Assembly: GCA_020632695.1 (NCBI GenBank)
Contig: JACKFB010000003.1
Span: 124,001-188,000, forward strand
DNA from: Deltaproteobacteria bacterium
Lineage (GTDB): Bacteria; Myxococcota_A; UBA9042; PHBI01; JACKFB01
Length of the DNA stretch: 64,000 nucleotides
Direction of reading: 5' to 3'
The notes under the pieces: model-generated
What the model was told of the DNA's origin: nothing
The model's database searches: none
Seen by the model: the letters and a program-made list of their open reading frames with translations, nothing else
Shown: in pieces, positions 61,764-64,000 of the stretch
Layout: the number at the start of each line of letters is the position of its first letter
How positions within the stretch are numbered: the first letter of the stretch is position 1
Program-made: the position numbers and the translations under genes

Positions 61764-63689
61764 ATGTATCCTGCGGCCATGCGCTGGCACGTCCCCACCG
61801 TCCTCCTCGTGCTCGTCCTGACCGCCTGCGCCGACGGGGGTGGCGGCGCGGACGGCGCGCCTCGGATCACCAGCGTGCCGCCGCGCGCCGCCACGGTCGG
61901 CGTGGAGTACACCTACCGCGTCGAGGCCACCGGCGACCCGGCGCCCACCTTGGGGCTGGTGGGCGCGCCCGCGTGGCTCCTGCTCGACGGCGACGTGGTG
62001 GCGGGGGTGCCCGGCCCGGCGGACGTCGGCAGCGTCAGCTTCACCGTCAGCGCGGTCAACGGCCTCAGCCCCGACGCGCTCCAGACCGTGCAGATCGGCG
62101 TGGTGGACGTGGGCGACGACGACGGCGATGGGCTGAGCAACGCCGAGGAGGTCGAGCTGGGCACCGACCCCGGCGACCCGGACAGCGACCACGACGGCAA
62201 GCCCGACGGCGTCGAGGTGGGCCCGCGACCGGCGCCTCCGCTGGACGGCGACGGCGACGGTCTGATGGACGCCCTCGAGGGGCTGCACGCCGACAACGAC
62301 AGCGACGGCGTGCCCGACGAGCGCGACCCGACCGCGGGCTGGCAGATGGGCTGGGGGCGCTTCGTGCCCTTCGCCGTGCGGAACGATGGCACCGAGGCGG
62401 CGCGGCTCGAGGTGCGGGTGACCGGCGGGGCGCCGCTCCAGGTCTGGGCGGGCGTGTCCGGCAGCTCCGCGTCGCCGCTGGACCTGCCGCCGCTCTCCGA
62501 TCTGCGGGTCGACGGGGTCGGGGTGGGCCAGGACGGCATCGAGCTCTTCGACGACGGCAGCCACGAGGACCGCTACGCCGGCGACGGCGTCTGGTCACGC
62601 GGCGGCATCACGGCGGTGACCCCGGCGGACACCGGCGCTCGCCTCGGCCTGCGCTCGCTCGACCTGGTGCGCGTGCGCGAGGCGTCGGGCACCACCGCGC
62701 GGCCCGTGTGGCAGGGCTACCAGGACCAGCGCTCGGTCTTCGTCTCCGGCACCTTCGACCTGGGCGTCATCCGGCCCTCGGCGGTGCAGACTCCCCAGCC
62801 GCGTGGCGAGGGCGCGCAGGCGACGACGCACCTGGTGAACCTCGTCGCGCCGCAGGTCATGCCGATCATCACCGCCATGCTCAACGGCGACGAGGCCGAC
62901 GTCCCGGCGCTGTCGCGCGCGGTGATGGGCCGCCTCGGCTACGAGGTGGATCTCCTCTACGTCCTGCCCGAGTACTACGCCGTCTCGGGCGCCGGCGGCG
63001 CCACCTTCAACGTGCGGAACGCGGTCGAGGGCATCGGCAGCAACGTCGGGGTCAGCGCCGGCGAGTGGGGCAGCGAGCGGCTCCAGAGCGTGTTCGCCAT
63101 GAACTTCAGCGACACCGGGCCGCTGCTCCACGAGACGGCGCACCGCTTCGCCGTGTTCCTCGACGCCCGCTTCGGGTTCGCCGGCAACTTCTGGGGCACC
63201 TCGAGCGCCAACGGGCAGCTGGGCGGCTTCGACCTGGACACCCTGGTCGACCACGGCGACGGCACCTACACCGTGGACCGCTTCGGCCGCTTCGCCAACG
63301 GCGGCGAGACCTTCCCCTACGGCCCGTGGGAGCTCTACCTGATGGGCCTCCTCGACCCCGCGGAGCTCGAGCCCCTGCGGGTGATGCGCGACGCCGAGAG
63401 CCTGGCCATCGCCGGCGAACGCGAGACGCTGCGGGCTTCGGCGCTGGACACGGTGACGCTGGCCGATGTGGTCGCGGTGCACGGGCCGCGCAAGCCGGCC
63501 TTCCCCCAGGCGCCCGATCAGTTCCGGGCCGCCTTCGTCGCGCTCTCGTCGCGGCCGCTCACCGCCAGCGAGATGAGCTTCTACGAGGCCTGGGCCGCCC
63601 GCTTCGGCGCGACCGAGGGCGAGGGCGGGCTGCTCAGCTTCTACGAGGCCACCGGCGGCCGCGCCCGCATGGACACCGCGGTCCCCTGA
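61764..63689 (+). CDS. Lipoprotein with Ig-like and thrombospondin-type-3 repeats and an HExxH metalloprotease-like domain
   Basis: The 641-residue protein has lipobox LTAC. An Ig-like strand domain follows (VGVEYTYRVEATGDPAPTLG). Calcium-binding Asp-rich repeats come next (DDDGDGLSNAEEVELGTDPG, DSDHDGKPDGVEV, DNDSDGVPDERDP), a thrombospondin type 3 pattern. In the C-terminal half LLHETAHRFAVF has the zinc motif HExxH (HETAH), followed by GNFWGTSSANGQ and YELYLMGLL-like strands. It is therefore probably a surface peptidase, though no third ligand is certain. ATG 61764 has GAGGGG upstream; Met 61779 is also possible. Last gene of the run, eight bases after the barrel gene. Confidence 0.75.
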   Translation: MYPAAMRWHVPTVLLVLVLTACADGGGGADGAPRITSVPPRAATVGVEYTYRVEATGDPAPTLGLVGAPAWLLLDGDVVAGVPGPADVGSVSFTVSAVNGLSPDALQTVQIGVVDVGDDDGDGLSNAEEVELGTDPGDPDSDHDGKPDGVEVGPRPAPPLDGDGDGLMDALEGLHADNDSDGVPDERDPTAGWQMGWGRFVPFAVRNDGTEAARLEVRVTGGAPLQVWAGVSGSSASPLDLPPLSDLRVDGVGVGQDGIELFDDGSHEDRYAGDGVWSRGGITAVTPADTGARLGLRSLDLVRVREASGTTARPVWQGYQDQRSVFVSGTFDLGVIRPSAVQTPQPRGEGAQATTHLVNLVAPQVMPIITAMLNGDEADVPALSRAVMGRLGYEVDLLYVLPEYYAVSGAGGATFNVRNAVEGIGSNVGVSAGEWGSERLQSVFAMNFSDTGPLLHETAHRFAVFLDARFGFAGNFWGTSSANGQLGGFDLDTLVDHGDGTYTVDRFGRFANGGETFPYGPWELYLMGLLDPAELEPLRVMRDAESLAIAGERETLRASALDTVTLADVVAVHGPRKPAFPQAPDQFRAAFVALSSRPLTASEMSFYEAWAARFGATEGEGGLLSFYEATGGRARMDTAVP

Positions 63690-63749
63690 GGGAGCGCCCG
63701 CGGTCCGCGCGGGGCGTCCATCCCTCGGGCCGCACCGCCCCAGGGGGGC

Positions 63750-64000
63750 TCAGCCTCCGCGCACCGCCTTCACCAGCGCGCGGGCTCGCTCGGGATCCAC
63801 CGGCGCCGTCGTCACGCCGTCCACCTTGATCGCGGTACCGACGATCGCCCCATCGGCGCGCCCGAGCAGCTCGGCGACGTTGTGTGGCCCGACGCCGCTG
63901 CCGAGCAGCAGCGGGACCTCGGGGACGGCCTCGCGCACCGCCCGCAGGTCGGCGGTCTCGATGCGCGCGCCGGTCGCCTTGCCGGTCACGATGAGGCCGT
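63750..64000 (-). CDS. BtpA/SgcQ-family protein, C-terminal part (5' end outside window)
   Basis: The minus-strand frame stays open to the window edge, so the start is missing; about 83 residues remain. They carry VTGKATG, the strand VPLLLGSGVGPHNVAEL and DGAIVGTAIKVDGVTTAPVD, which match the C-terminal beta/alpha-barrel motifs of the BtpA/SgcQ family. Members are implicated in photosystem I complex biogenesis or sugar-phosphate metabolism, and the role in this organism is unknown. It converges with the calcium-repeat lipoprotein gene. Confidence 0.8.
   Translation of the reverse strand, partial: GLIVTGKATGARIETADLRAVREAVPEVPLLLGSGVGPHNVAELLGRADGAIVGTAIKVDGVTTAPVDPERARALVKAVRGG

Overview
The window is very G+C-rich, densely coded chromosomal DNA that best fits a myxobacterium-like member of the Myxococcota (the former Deltaproteobacteria). 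The evidence is a MYXO-CTERM-type C-terminus on a matrixin-like protease, many secreted lipoproteins with Ala/Asp/Pro linkers and Cys-rich tails, a TPR-CHAT protein, orphan NtrC-type and ECF regulators, and frequent GTG/TTG starts with 4-bp gene overlaps. No rRNA, tRNA, CRISPR array, transposase or phage gene was seen.

Layout. 1-597: end of a flavin oxidoreductase. 598-2894: an unusual non-coding tract with three long hexanucleotide arrays (858-1291, 1878-2268, 2326-2795). A small four-helix-bundle (23S rRNA-intervening-sequence/Avd fold) gene and a 166-nt hairpin lie between arrays 1 and 2. 2895-8479: DksA/TraR zinc protein, ureidoglycolate lyase family protein, DOPA-dioxygenase-like enzyme, sigma-54 response regulator, two universal stress proteins and a DUF302 protein. 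8588-13138: three-gene overlapping operon (lipoprotein, epimerase-like, secreted TPR-CHAT protein). 13182-21466: CAP-domain lipoprotein, ECF sigma/anti-sigma pair, GNAT, then four overlapping genes (phosphatase lipoprotein, two membrane proteins, second CAP protein). 21492-26214: GNAT-deacetylase fusion, yhhQ, SDR, macrodomain, DUF4336. 26489-32405: EF-G-like GTPase overlapping ppc, then ppa. 32443-38697: secreted lipoprotein, Rieske oxygenase, murI with a VKOR-DsbA fusion, YeeE/YedE pair.

38981-46719 is a ketosynthase-rich cluster: two complete FabF-type synthases, two short synthases without the nucleophile, an ACP, a halogenase-type flavoprotein, a DUF2062-acyltransferase and a GT2 glycosyltransferase. 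It resembles part of an aryl-polyene-type lipid/pigment pathway. 46847-54317: paralogous lipoproteins, a NodB deacetylase, a DEDDh exonuclease joined to a WYL domain, argR-argG behind two tandem ARG-box-like palindromes, and a lipB/cysteine desulfurase/lipocalin-like operon. 54393-63689: surface/secretion block with a MYXO-CTERM matrixin divergent from a 5'-nucleotidase lipoprotein, a lipoprotein, a beta-barrel-like protein and a calcium-repeat metalloprotease-like lipoprotein. 63750-64000: start-truncated BtpA-family gene.

A recurring extended -10 motif (TGCTA) precedes many genes. Several genes have a TAGNNT box 6-8 nt before the start codon, which suggests leaderless transcription.
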